A program made the translations under genes and the position numbers. A stretch of DNA of 43,302 nucleotides from an uncultured Erysipelotrichaceae bacterium (GTDB taxonomy: Bacteria; Bacillota_I; Bacilli_A; Erysipelotrichales; Erysipelotrichaceae), in contig CAKUWO010000006.1 of NCBI GenBank assembly GCA_934699415.1, forward strand, positions 1 to 43,302, given 5' to 3'. How positions within the stretch are numbered: the first letter of the stretch is position 1; every line of letters begins with the position of its first letter. The notes beneath the pieces were generated by a model. It worked only from the letters and a program-made list of their open reading frames with translations. It did not search any database and was not told the origin of the DNA. Positions 6,581 through 14,505 of this stretch are shown here, one piece after another.

Positions 6581-6586
6581 TATAAT
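6581..6586 (+). promoter_or_regulatory. -10 element of the M16 peptidase gene
   Basis: TATAAT follows directly after the tetR terminator; AAAGGAG and the ATG at 6608 lie just downstream. No clear -35 was seen. Confidence 0.45.
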
Positions 6587-6607
6587 TATTGAATAAAGGA
6601 GAATTGT

Positions 6608-9469
6608 ATGTCTTATACCCTAATTGAATCAAGAGAAGTAAATGATATTCAAGGAACAGCTAGCATTTATAAGCATAATGAAACAGGTGCAATAGTTGTT
6701 ACCTTAAAATGTGATGATCCTAACAAAACTATTACAATTGGCTTTCGAACGCCAGTAAATAATTCTAAAGGTATACCTCACATTTTAGAACATTCAGTAC
6801 TTGAAGGAAGTAAGAAGTATCCTTTAAAAGATCCTTTTGTCCAATTAATGAAAGGCTCTTTAAATACTTTCTTAAATGCGATGACTTATGATGAATTTAC
6901 GTTATATCCAGTAGCTTCATTAAATGATCAAGATTTTAAAACATTAATGGATGTTTATCTTGATGCCACTTTCTTCCCTTTAGTGATGGAAAAGAAAGAA
7001 ATCTTTATGCAAGAAGGTTGGCATTACGAAAAAGAAGAAGACGGCTATCATTTTAATGGTGTTGTTTTTAATGAAATGAAAGGCGAAGCAGCAACAGCCG
7101 ATTTCGCTTTAAGTAATGCGATCAATAAGACTTTATGTCCGAATACCAAGGCTTATGTATCGGGTGGTGTACCTTCAGATATTGTTGATTTAAGTTATGA
7201 AGAATTAAAAGACTTCTATAAAGCTCATTATAATCCTGCAAACTCCATTATTATCTTATATGGCAATCAGGATATGAATGAAAGATTAACTTATTTAGAA
7301 GATAGAGTATATTCACATTTTGAAAAAGCAGAAGAAACAAGCTATGCAGAAGAAGCTGATTTTGATGAAGTTCAACAATATAGAGGTGAATATCCATCAC
7401 AAGATGAAGATTTAGATAATAATGAGATTTATACCCTCGCATGGCGTTTTGATGATCATAATATCAAAAGATTATTGGCTATCGCTTTACTTGATGGAGT
7501 GCTTGTAGAAGCTAATTCCGGTGCTATTAAAAGAGCTTTATTAGATTTAAAGATTGGTGAAGAAGTATCATCTTGGCTTGAAGATTCATCCAAATATCCT
7601 TCTTACAGCATTGTCTTAAGAAAAGCGAAGAAGGATAATGAAGAACTCTTCTTTAAAACTATTTATGATACTTTAAATAATCTTAAAGAAAAAGGCTTAG
7701 ATGAAGAACTTGTGACATCAACTATTCATACTATTGAATATAGCTTAAAAGAAGCTGATTATGGTCGTACACCTAAAGGCTTATCACATACCTTAAGCCT
7801 ACTTAAAAAGCTTCTATATCATGAAGATAATGTTTTAAGCGAACTTGAGACAATGGCTATCTTTGATGAATTTAAAGAAGATGTTAAAAATGGTTGTTTA
7901 ATGAAGATGATTGATGAGCTATTAGTTTCAACAAATAGTGCCAAGATTATCTTAAGTCCTTCAACTACTTTATTAAGTGACAATGATGAAAAGCTTAAAG
8001 ATAAAGAAAATGAGCGTTTAGCTAACTTAAATGAAGATGAATTAAAGAAGCTTGAAGAAGAATTTATTACTTTAAATAAATATCGTGAAGAAGAAGATAC
8101 TGCTGAAGATTTAGCTTGTATTCCTCTTCTTAAAAGAGAGGAATTAAAGGACTATGAAGATACTTATCCTACAACAGTAAGCGATATTGATGGTATTAAA
8201 TTTATCAGCAACGATTTATATTGCAATGATATTTCTTATATTCATTTATGTTTTGATTTATCATCTTTTACTAAAGAGGAATATTTAAAGATTGGCATTA
8301 TTGAAATGTTGTTTGGCAATATGGATACTTTAAATTATTCATATGATGCTTTAAATAAAGAAGTTGGTAATAAAACAGGTGGTATTAACTCTGACTTTGA
8401 AGTATATCGTAAAGAAAATCAAGATTCTAAAGCAGCATTTGTTGTAGGTGCACGTTATTTCAAAGAAGAGAGTAAAAATGTTTTAAGACTTATTTTAGAA
8501 ATAACCCAAAATACTCTTTATAAAGATAAAGAGCATCTTAAAGAACTACTACAAGAGCGTTTATCAATTGCCAAAAACATGATTGCTTATCGTGGAGATG
8601 CCGTTGTTAGAGAGAAAGCAGGTTCTTGTATATCAGAAACAATTTATATGAATTCATTATTAAGTGGTAATGATTTTTATCGTTATATAAGTAAACTTCT
8701 TGATAATTATGATGAATTAGTTGATGAGTTATTAAATGATTTAGATAGCCTTAGTAAAAGAATTTTTACTAAAAATAATTTAATTCTTTTCTACACTGGT
8801 AAAGATTCTCAAGATCCAATGCTTAAAGAACTTATTTCTTCTTTTGAAGAGGGAAAGAAAAAAGAAGAAATTAAGATTGGCACAAGAGATATGATTAATC
8901 TTGGTTTAAGCTATAATACACAAGTCAATTATTGTTCTCTTGCAGGTAAATTTAAACCGGTGGATGCTAAAACTAGAGGGCATCTTTTAGTCTTAGCACA
9001 AATCTTAAATACTAATTATCTATGGCAAAATATTAGAGTTTTAGGTGGAGCGTATGGTGCTGGTGTATCATTTGCCAAGAGTGGTGTTGGCATTTTCACA
9101 ACATATCGTGATCCGCAGATTGAAAATAGCTTTAAAGTATTTAAAGAAACTAAAGATTTTGTTGAAAAATTTGATGTTGACGAGAATGTTATGCGTCAAT
9201 ATGTAATTGGTACAATGAATGCTTTTGATGAGCCATTATCTAATAAGCGTAAGGGTATTAACTATAATATTCGTTATTTAAATGGAACTACTAAAGAAGA
9301 ATTTGATATCATACGTAAAGCTATCATTAATTGTCAAGTCGAAGATATTAGAGCTTTATATCCGATTGTAGAAGAGATTATTGATAATAGTATTTGTGCT
9401 ATTTTAGGAAGTGAAGATAAACTTCAAGATTTACCATTCATTGATAAAGTAGAACCTGTGATTGATTAA
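6608..9469 (+). CDS. Insulinase-family (M16C, PreP-like) zinc metalloprotease
   Basis: At 953 residues the protein has the length of the M16C presequence-protease group. The inverted zinc motif HxxEH is seen as HILEHSVLEG near residue 58, followed by the family block LMKGSLNTFLNAMTYDEFT and the distal acidic region NEMKGE that completes the site. The first half is the catalytic module; the second half, after a charged helical hinge (about 460-510), is the inactive partner that closes over the peptide. These enzymes degrade short unfolded peptides in a closed chamber. There is no signal peptide, so it is cytoplasmic. Start supported by AAAGGAG before the ATG. It stands alone between terminators. 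Confidence 0.93.
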   Translation: MSYTLIESREVNDIQGTASIYKHNETGAIVVTLKCDDPNKTITIGFRTPVNNSKGIPHILEHSVLEGSKKYPLKDPFVQLMKGSLNTFLNAMTYDEFTLYPVASLNDQDFKTLMDVYLDATFFPLVMEKKEIFMQEGWHYEKEEDGYHFNGVVFNEMKGEAATADFALSNAINKTLCPNTKAYVSGGVPSDIVDLSYEELKDFYKAHYNPANSIIILYGNQDMNERLTYLEDRVYSHFEKAEETSYAEEADFDEVQQYRGEYPSQDEDLDNNEIYTLAWRFDDHNIKRLLAIALLDGVLVEANSGAIKRALLDLKIGEEVSSWLEDSSKYPSYSIVLRKAKKDNEELFFKTIYDTLNNLKEKGLDEELVTSTIHTIEYSLKEADYGRTPKGLSHTLSLLKKLLYHEDNVLSELETMAIFDEFKEDVKNGCLMKMIDELLVSTNSAKIILSPSTTLLSDNDEKLKDKENERLANLNEDELKKLEEEFITLNKYREEEDTAEDLACIPLLKREELKDYEDTYPTTVSDIDGIKFISNDLYCNDISYIHLCFDLSSFTKEEYLKIGIIEMLFGNMDTLNYSYDALNKEVGNKTGGINSDFEVYRKENQDSKAAFVVGARYFKEESKNVLRLILEITQNTLYKDKEHLKELLQERLSIAKNMIAYRGDAVVREKAGSCISETIYMNSLLSGNDFYRYISKLLDNYDELVDELLNDLDSLSKRIFTKNNLILFYTGKDSQDPMLKELISSFEEGKKKEEIKIGTRDMINLGLSYNTQVNYCSLAGKFKPVDAKTRGHLLVLAQILNTNYLWQNIRVLGGAYGAGVSFAKSGVGIFTTYRDPQIENSFKVFKETKDFVEKFDVDENVMRQYVIGTMNAFDEPLSNKRKGINYNIRYLNGTTKEEFDIIRKAIINCQVEDIRALYPIVEEIIDNSICAILGSEDKLQDLPFIDKVEPVID

Positions 9470-9490
9470 AGGCCTTTATAGGCCTTTTTT
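9468..9490 (+). terminator. Terminator after the M16 peptidase gene
   Basis: AAAGGCC (9468-9474) pairs with GGCCTTT (9481-9487), followed by further T. It abuts the next promoter. Confidence 0.88.
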
Positions 9491-9497
9491 CTTCTTG

Positions 9498-9503
9498 TAT
9501 AAT
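9498..9503 (+). promoter_or_regulatory. -10 of the DMT transporter gene, leaderless layout
   Basis: A consensus TATAAT ends six bases before the ATG at 9510; the intervening ATCTTT holds no ribosome site. Confidence 0.6.
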
Positions 9504-9509
9504 ATCTTT

Positions 9510-10424
9510 ATGTACAACAAAAAAACGATTACGCAAACATTCATTCTTTTGTCAGTGGCTCTTATCTGGGGTTTTGGCTTTGTGGCCCAAAGAGTGGGAG
9601 CGGACCATCTTCCGCCATTTAGTTTCTTGATGTATCGTGGCATATTATCATCATTTACTATTTTGCCAATCATTTTCTTCCATGACCGTCGTGTTAAGAA
9701 TCATTATGGTCTTGATTTAAGAAAATATAATCATAAAGAATTATTATTGGCTGGTGTAATATGTGGGACAGCTTTATTCTCTGGTTCTGCTTTCCAACAA
9801 ATTGGTATTGCTTATACGTCAAGCGCCAAAGCGGGATTTATTTCAGCCCTTTATGTCATATTAGTTCCACTTATGTCTTGTATCTTTAATCGAGGAATGT
9901 CTAAAAGATTATGGTTTGCGGTTTTATTATCAGTATTTGGATTATATGCGATGTGTCTTGTGAAAGATGCTTCTTTTGGTTTTGGTGAAATTATGATGTT
10001 GCTGGCAGCTACTAGCTTTGCGATTCAGATTTTAGCAATTAATAAGTTTGGTTGTAGGGTTGATGGTGTACGTTTATCATTTACTCAATCAATTGTGTCA
10101 ATTATCTTAGCTTTTATTTTCTCATTAAGAGAGTCATATACAATTCAAGATATCGCTAGCGCTGCTCCAGCGTTGCTATATAGCGGTATTTTATCAGGCG
10201 GTTTTGCTTATACTTTACAAATTATTGGCCAAGATGGCTTAGATCCAACAATCGCATCGCTTTCTTTATGCATGGAATCGTTTTTCTCAGCTGTTGGTGG
10301 TTTTTTACTTTTAAATCAAGTTTTAAAACCTAATGAAATTATTGGTTCAGCATTAATGATGTCAGCCTTAATTGTTGCTAATATCGGCAATAAAAAACCT
10401 GCTGATAAAGATTCAGCAGGCTAA
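9510..10424 (+). CDS. EamA/DMT-family membrane transporter
   Basis: The 304-residue protein has about ten membrane segments arranged as two EamA repeats. The first starts ILLSVALIWGFGFVAQRVG and includes GIAYTSSAKAGFISALYVILVP; the second includes GEIMMLLAATSFAIQILAINKFG and ends with a Glu-containing segment (SLCMESFFSAVGGFLLLNQ). Members export or exchange amino acids and small metabolites; the substrate cannot be read from sequence. The ATG at 9510 is preferred over an upstream start at 9462, since the latter would encode through the terminator hairpin and the promoter. The 3' end overlaps the convergent cardiolipin synthase gene and contains that gene's terminator. Confidence 0.9.
   Translation: MYNKKTITQTFILLSVALIWGFGFVAQRVGADHLPPFSFLMYRGILSSFTILPIIFFHDRRVKNHYGLDLRKYNHKELLLAGVICGTALFSGSAFQQIGIAYTSSAKAGFISALYVILVPLMSCIFNRGMSKRLWFAVLLSVFGLYAMCLVKDASFGFGEIMMLLAATSFAIQILAINKFGCRVDGVRLSFTQSIVSIILAFIFSLRESYTIQDIASAAPALLYSGILSGGFAYTLQIIGQDGLDPTIASLSLCMESFFSAVGGFLLLNQVLKPNEIIGSALMMSALIVANIGNKKPADKDSAG
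10392..10420 (-). terminator. Terminator of cls, inside the end of the DMT gene
   Basis: On the minus strand CCTGCTG and CAGCAGG (plus-strand 10414-10420 and 10398-10404) form a 7-bp GC-rich stem followed by TTTTTT (10392-10397). It is read as KPADKDSA codons on the other strand. Confidence 0.82.
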
Positions 10425-11956
10425 AACATTGGGGCAAAGATTCTTAATAAATCATCATATAAATCTAAGAAGAAATTTTGTTTAAGTTCTGATTGATTTA
10501 CTTTAGAAGACTTCTTGATTGTATCTAAGAAGTCTTTTTTAATATCCATTACTTTCTTAGAACCTACAAGATAGACACCATTTTCAAAGTGGAGATATAA
10601 AGAGCGATAATCAAGATTGATAGTACCAACTGTAGCCACCTTATCATCTGAGACAAATACTTTTGCATGAACAAATCCCGGTGTATATTCATATACTTCT
10701 ACACCACCTTGTATTAATTGGCGATAATAAGATCTAGTTACACGATACACTGTTTTCTTATCAGGTATTCCAGGAGTCAAGATACAAACCTTAACCCCTC
10801 TTTTAACAGCTAATAATAAAGTATTTATCATATCAGTATCGATAATCAGGTATGGCGTCATAATATAAACATAATCTTTAGCACCATTAAGAATATTAAG
10901 ATAGACGTTTTGACCAGTCTTTTCATCATCTAGTGGTGTACTAGCATATGGGCAAATATAGCCATCTTTGATATCACTTTCTTCATAGTGATTAAGAAAT
11001 GGAGTAATATTTTCACTTCGTTGACTAACGGCGGTATAGGTTGAAAAGAAAATCTTAGTAAAGGAATCAACAGCTTTGCCTTTAACTCTGATGATATTGT
11101 CTTTCCAATGTCCATGTTTAGCAATCGCATTGATATATTCATCGGCTAAGTTAATACCGCCAGAGAAAGCCACTTTGCCATCAATAACCATAATTTTACG
11201 ATGATCACGATGATTCATAATTAATGATAAGAAAGGGTTAACACGGTTAAAGGCATAAGCTTTAATACCATAACTATTAAGTTTAGCTTCATATGTTAAA
11301 GGAAGGGTAAATAAAGAGCCCAAATCATCATATAATAATCTAATATCGACACCCTCTTCGGCTTTTTCTTTAAGAATGGCTAAGATTTGATCCCACATAA
11401 CACCTTCTTCAATGATGAAATATTCAAGAAGAATGAATTTCTTGGCTTTCTTTAATTCCTCCAACATGATTGGGAAACCATCATCACCTAATGGGTAGTA
11501 ATCAAAGGAATCGTTCTCATAGAAGGAGAAACCTTCACTTTTATAAAGATAATAGAAATCACCACGTAAATTAGGATAGCTATCATTTAATTTCTTTATT
11601 ACTTTCTCATCTTGGTATAATGATTGTTTCATGACTTTTGCTTCAATCACTAAACTTTTAGCGGTTGCTGAGAAAAAGAGTGACAAGAATAAAATTGCAA
11701 AGACTAAAGTACCACCAACCGGGAATAAAGCAATCAAGATTATAAGCATTAAATCACTGGATAAGTGTTTAGAGGTACGTATGATACCTAAAATTATTAA
11801 AATACCAATGATATGAAGTAACGATTCTATCCAGATGAAATTAGTCTTAAGATAGACAAAAGATACTCCAAAGATAATTAATTCAGTAAGTAGAATAATC
11901 AAGAAGATGCCAATACGATTGGCTATTTGGCGAAATGGGTTAGATATTCTTTTCAT
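10421..11956 (-). CDS. cls: Cardiolipin synthase, phospholipase D type
   Basis: This 511-residue protein has two N-terminal membrane segments (about 12-60) with a third hydrophobic stretch (70-95), then two PLD domains, each with an HKD motif: HRDHRKIMVIDGK and, near the end, HAKVFVSDDK. The pair joins two phosphatidylglycerols to cardiolipin and glycerol at the membrane. Length and layout match bacterial ClsA-type enzymes. The start at 11956 is supported by a TATTAT six bases upstream on the same strand; no Shine-Dalgarno sequence is present. Its stop codon overlaps the stop of the convergent DMT gene. Confidence 0.94.
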   Translation of the reverse strand: MKRISNPFRQIANRIGIFLIILLTELIIFGVSFVYLKTNFIWIESLLHIIGILIILGIIRTSKHLSSDLMLIILIALFPVGGTLVFAILFLSLFFSATAKSLVIEAKVMKQSLYQDEKVIKKLNDSYPNLRGDFYYLYKSEGFSFYENDSFDYYPLGDDGFPIMLEELKKAKKFILLEYFIIEEGVMWDQILAILKEKAEEGVDIRLLYDDLGSLFTLPLTYEAKLNSYGIKAYAFNRVNPFLSLIMNHRDHRKIMVIDGKVAFSGGINLADEYINAIAKHGHWKDNIIRVKGKAVDSFTKIFFSTYTAVSQRSENITPFLNHYEESDIKDGYICPYASTPLDDEKTGQNVYLNILNGAKDYVYIMTPYLIIDTDMINTLLLAVKRGVKVCILTPGIPDKKTVYRVTRSYYRQLIQGGVEVYEYTPGFVHAKVFVSDDKVATVGTINLDYRSLYLHFENGVYLVGSKKVMDIKKDFLDTIKKSSKVNQSELKQNFFLDLYDDLLRIFAPMF

Positions 11957-11962
11957 ATATTA

Positions 11963-11968
11963 ATAATA
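11963..11968 (-). promoter_or_regulatory. -10 of cls, leaderless layout
   Basis: TATTAT on the minus strand ends six bases before the ATG at 11956. No ribosome site or clear -35. Confidence 0.5.
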
Positions 11969-12000
11969 GCTTAATTAAAGAAATAAGTATAAAAATATAG

Positions 12001-12657
12001 TTATTTAACCAGTTCATAGCTTTGATTTATTAATTTAATAAGTTCTGAATTACTAATACGATTATCAAGTGTTACAGAAAGCCAATGATTTTTATTCATA
12101 TGATAAGCTGGATAAATTCCATCAATCTTTAATAATTCATGGCGATTATTAGGATTTATTTTAATATTCATAGCTTCAATGATTTTATTATCACTATTAT
12201 TTGTGAGTTTATTTAAAGGAATATCATTGATGGTTACAAACCATTTATTACCCTTTTTATATACTGCAAAGTTAGGATGTTTAGTAAAAGGGAAAATATG
12301 GTTGCTAAAAGTACTAACAAGATAATTATTAATAAAATTAGTTTGTGGGTAGATAAAAGGCTCTTCCTTAAAACACTTATCTCTAATATCAAGTAAGAGA
12401 TCAATTAAGATTGTTTTGATTTGATGGTTAAATTCACCAATAGTGTCATTTCTAAAATTGATATATTCGTCATTAAAAGCTAAGTCAATTACTTTAGCAT
12501 TGATAGTGTTGTCTTTATATTCCACAACGATTTTAAAACTATTGTCTAAGATGTTCTTTTCAAAATAATAGCTATTATCCAAAGGGATAAAACCATAGTT
12601 TAATAGTTGTTTCTGGGAAGCACTATATCTATTAAAGATTTCTGTTTCAATGTTCAT
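12001..12657 (-). CDS. MmcQ/YjbR-family protein
   Basis: The last third of this 218-residue protein carries the MmcQ/YjbR block: IDGIYPAYHMNKNHWLSVTL, then DNRISNSELIKLINQSYELV. The family has a CyaY-like fold; members are often annotated DNA-binding, but the biochemical role is not firm. The N-terminal 90 residues match the longer YjbR-type proteins, not the 120-residue minimal form. The ATG at 12657 follows GAGG at suitable distance and was chosen over an upstream start that would run through the tRNA terminator. It lies downstream of the tRNA cluster on the same strand. Confidence 0.85.
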   Translation of the reverse strand: MNIETEIFNRYSASQKQLLNYGFIPLDNSYYFEKNILDNSFKIVVEYKDNTINAKVIDLAFNDEYINFRNDTIGEFNHQIKTILIDLLLDIRDKCFKEEPFIYPQTNFINNYLVSTFSNHIFPFTKHPNFAVYKKGNKWFVTINDIPLNKLTNNSDNKIIEAMNIKINPNNRHELLKIDGIYPAYHMNKNHWLSVTLDNRISNSELIKLINQSYELVK

Positions 12658-12683
12658 AAGGACCTCAAGAGTCTTATAAATAT

Positions 12684-12708
12684 AAAAAAACTCATGCAAT
12701 GCATGAGG
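12684..12708 (-). terminator. Terminator of the six-tRNA cluster
   Basis: The palindrome CTCATGCAATGCATGAG (12691-12707) is followed on the minus strand by seven T (12684-12690). Confidence 0.9.
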
Positions 12709-12718
12709 TTATATCTTC

Positions 12719-12792
12719 TGGAGCGGATGATGGGAATCGAACCCACGTAGTCAGCTTGGAAGGCTGAAGTTCTACCATTGAACTACATCCGC
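12719..12792 (-). tRNA. tRNA-Gly (TCC)
   Basis: Cloverleaf with acceptor GCGGATG/CATCCGC, anticodon loop CTTCCAA and encoded CCA. Last gene of the cluster in transcription order. Confidence 0.96.
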
Positions 12793-12797
12793 AACAG

Positions 12798-12873
12798 TGG
12801 TGTCCCGAAGCGGAATCGAACCGCTGACCCACTGATTAAAAGTCAGTTGCTCTACCACCTGAGCTACCGGGAC
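12798..12873 (-). tRNA. tRNA-Lys (TTT)
   Basis: Acceptor GTCCCGG, anticodon loop CTTTTAA in stem ACTGA/TCAGT, T-arm GGTTCGATTCC, encoded CCA. Confidence 0.96.
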
Positions 12874-12887
12874 AGTTTATTTTATAA

Positions 12888-12963
12888 TGGCTGGGATGGC
12901 TGGACTCGAACCAGCGAGATGACAGAGTCAAAGTCTGTTGCCTTACCGCTTGGCTACATCCCA
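12888..12963 (-). tRNA. tRNA-Gln (TTG)
   Basis: Acceptor TGGGATG/CATCCCA, anticodon loop CTTTGAC in stem ACAGA/TCTGT, encoded CCA. The 5' U is typical of tRNA-Gln. Confidence 0.96.
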
Positions 12964-12968
12964 AAAAG

Positions 12969-13053
12969 TGGTGGAGAGGGACAGATTCGAACTGCCGAAC
13001 CCGGAGGGAGATGATTTACAGTCACCCGCGTTTAGCCACTTCGCTACCTCTCC
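12969..13053 (-). tRNA. tRNA-Tyr (GTA)
   Basis: An 85-base class II tRNA: acceptor GGAGAGG/CCTCTCC, anticodon loop CTGTAAA, long variable arm and encoded CCA. Confidence 0.96.
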
Positions 13054-13063
13054 AACAAAAAAA

Positions 13064-13139
13064 TGGTGCCGACAACAGGACTTGAACCCGTAACCTACTG
13101 ATTACAAATCAGTTGCTCTACCAATTGAGCTATGTCGGC
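13064..13139 (-). tRNA. tRNA-Thr (TGT)
   Basis: Acceptor GCCGACA/TGTCGGC, anticodon loop TTTGTAA in stem ACTGA/TCAGT, encoded CCA. U34 makes it a possible substrate of the TrhP-type proteins encoded at 39443-41487. Confidence 0.96.
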
Positions 13140-13140
13140 A

Positions 13141-13216
13141 TGGTGGAGGTTAACGGACTCGAACCGCTGACCCTCTGCTTGTAAGGCAGATGCTCTCCCA
13201 ACTGAGCTAAACCTCC
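13141..13216 (-). tRNA. tRNA-Val (TAC)
   Basis: Acceptor GGAGGTT/AACCTCC, anticodon loop CTTACAA, encoded CCA. First gene of the cluster. Confidence 0.96.
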
Positions 13217-13238
13217 AGATGTGCCACAAGGCTTATAT

Positions 13239-13268
13239 ACAATAACATAGCTTTATTTATTTCGTCAA
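13239..13268 (-). promoter_or_regulatory. Promoter of the six-tRNA cluster
   Basis: On the minus strand TTGACG (13263-13268) is followed after 18 bases by TATTGT (13239-13244). The -10 assignment is approximate because the region is AT-rich. Confidence 0.5.
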
Positions 13269-13323
13269 TATTTTTTTAGATATTTTTTAAAAAAATTGAT
13301 AATTCAGCTTCTCTTCTTTTTAG

Positions 13324-13332
13324 TGATATCAT
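13324..13332 (+). promoter_or_regulatory. Extended -10 upstream of alr
   Basis: TGATATCAT fits an extended -10. A short leader with AAGAGG precedes the ATG at 13358. Confidence 0.45.
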
Positions 13333-13357
13333 ATGTATTAAGAAAAGAGGCATAAAG

Positions 13358-14446
13358 ATGTATAGACCTACATATTTGACGGTAAATACCGATGCAGTTT
13401 TAAATAATGTTTCTAAGTTAGCTCTTAAAAGTGGTAAAGAGATGATTGCTGTTATTAAAGCTAATGCTTATGGGGTTGGTGATATTGAAGCTGCTCACAT
13501 TTTAAAGAAAGTAGGAATTAAATTCTTTGCTGTTTCTTCACTTGATGAAGCCTTGCATTTAAGAAAACATGGCATCAATGAAGAATTATTAATTTTAGGC
13601 TATGTTGATGAAAAAGATTTACCTATCATTAAAGATAATGATTTAACAATTCTTACGGTGAATAAAAATAGTTTTGAACATACTGCAGATTTAAGTGGCA
13701 TTAAAATTCATTTAAAGATTGATACTGGTATGCGCCGCATTGGTTTAAAACCAGAGGAAGCTAAAGAGGTATTATCTTCACTTTTATTAAGACATGCTGA
13801 AGTTAACGGAATTATGACTCATTATGCCAAAAGTGATGAACTTGATGAATTTTTTACAAAAATACAATATGAGCGTTTTAAAAACTGTGTCTTAAGTCTT
13901 AATTATCCTTTTAAATATATTCATGCATCCAATACTGATGCTTCACTTAATTTTGATGATGATATTTCAACTCATGCAAGAAGTGGCTTAGGTTTATGGG
14001 GATATAGCTCAATCGATAATTATTTATTGCCATCCTTAAGTTTAAAGACAAAAGTTATCAATTGTAAAAAAGTATTAAAAGATGAAGCTATATCATATGG
14101 TGGTCATTATATATCAGATGGCGAAGGATATATCATAACTCTTCCTATTGGTTATGCCGATGGCTTATTACGCCGTTATACTAATAATGATGTCTATATT
14201 GCTGGTGAAAGAGCTAAAATTGTAGGTTCTATTTGTATGGATCAAATGATGATTCATACTTTAAAACCTTATCAAGAAAATGAAGAAGTAGAAATCTTTG
14301 GCGAACATATTTCACTTAATGAAGTCGCTAAAGCAAACAATACAATAACTTATGAAATTTTAACTTCAATTAGTGATCGTGTTACAAGAATATATTTAGA
14401 AAATAATCAAATTTATAAAGAAGAAACACCACGATTCATGAATTAA
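13358..14446 (+). CDS. alr: Alanine racemase
   Basis: The 362-residue protein carries the PLP-lysine motif AVIKANAYG (Lys34) and the second catalytic residue in ISYGGHY (Tyr247, reached from the other subunit), along with LKIDTGMRRIGL, ARSGLGLWGY and GSICMDQMM, all alanine racemase blocks. It interconverts L- and D-alanine in the cytosol, providing D-Ala for peptidoglycan and for D-alanylated teichoic acid, and so feeds the ddl and murF-like genes about 10 kb downstream. Length is normal. Start supported by AAGAGG about eight bases before the ATG. It is followed by a terminator. Confidence 0.97.
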   Translation: MYRPTYLTVNTDAVLNNVSKLALKSGKEMIAVIKANAYGVGDIEAAHILKKVGIKFFAVSSLDEALHLRKHGINEELLILGYVDEKDLPIIKDNDLTILTVNKNSFEHTADLSGIKIHLKIDTGMRRIGLKPEEAKEVLSSLLLRHAEVNGIMTHYAKSDELDEFFTKIQYERFKNCVLSLNYPFKYIHASNTDASLNFDDDISTHARSGLGLWGYSSIDNYLLPSLSLKTKVINCKKVLKDEAISYGGHYISDGEGYIITLPIGYADGLLRRYTNNDVYIAGERAKIVGSICMDQMMIHTLKPYQENEEVEIFGEHISLNEVAKANNTITYEILTSISDRVTRIYLENNQIYKEETPRFMN

Positions 14447-14469
14447 GGTCTTTTAAAGAAGACCTTTTT
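14445..14469 (+). terminator. Terminator after alr
   Basis: AAGGTCTT (14445-14452) pairs with AAGACCTT (14459-14466), followed by TTT. Confidence 0.88.
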
Positions 14470-14493
14470 CTTTATCTAAAAGATAATGAGTCT

Positions 14494-14499
14494 TATAAT
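14494..14499 (+). promoter_or_regulatory. -10 of the LTA synthase-like gene, leaderless layout
   Basis: TATAAT ends exactly six bases before a GTG at 14506. This spacing supports GTG as the start codon. Confidence 0.55.
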
Positions 14500-14505
14500 T
14501 TTATT

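Noticed and set aside
12778..13014. An open frame of 78 codons over the tRNA cluster
   Set aside because: It reads antisense across tRNA-Gly, -Lys, -Gln and -Tyr; the peptide is the translated complement of tRNA arms. The same applies to frames at 29649-30041 and 31261-31497.
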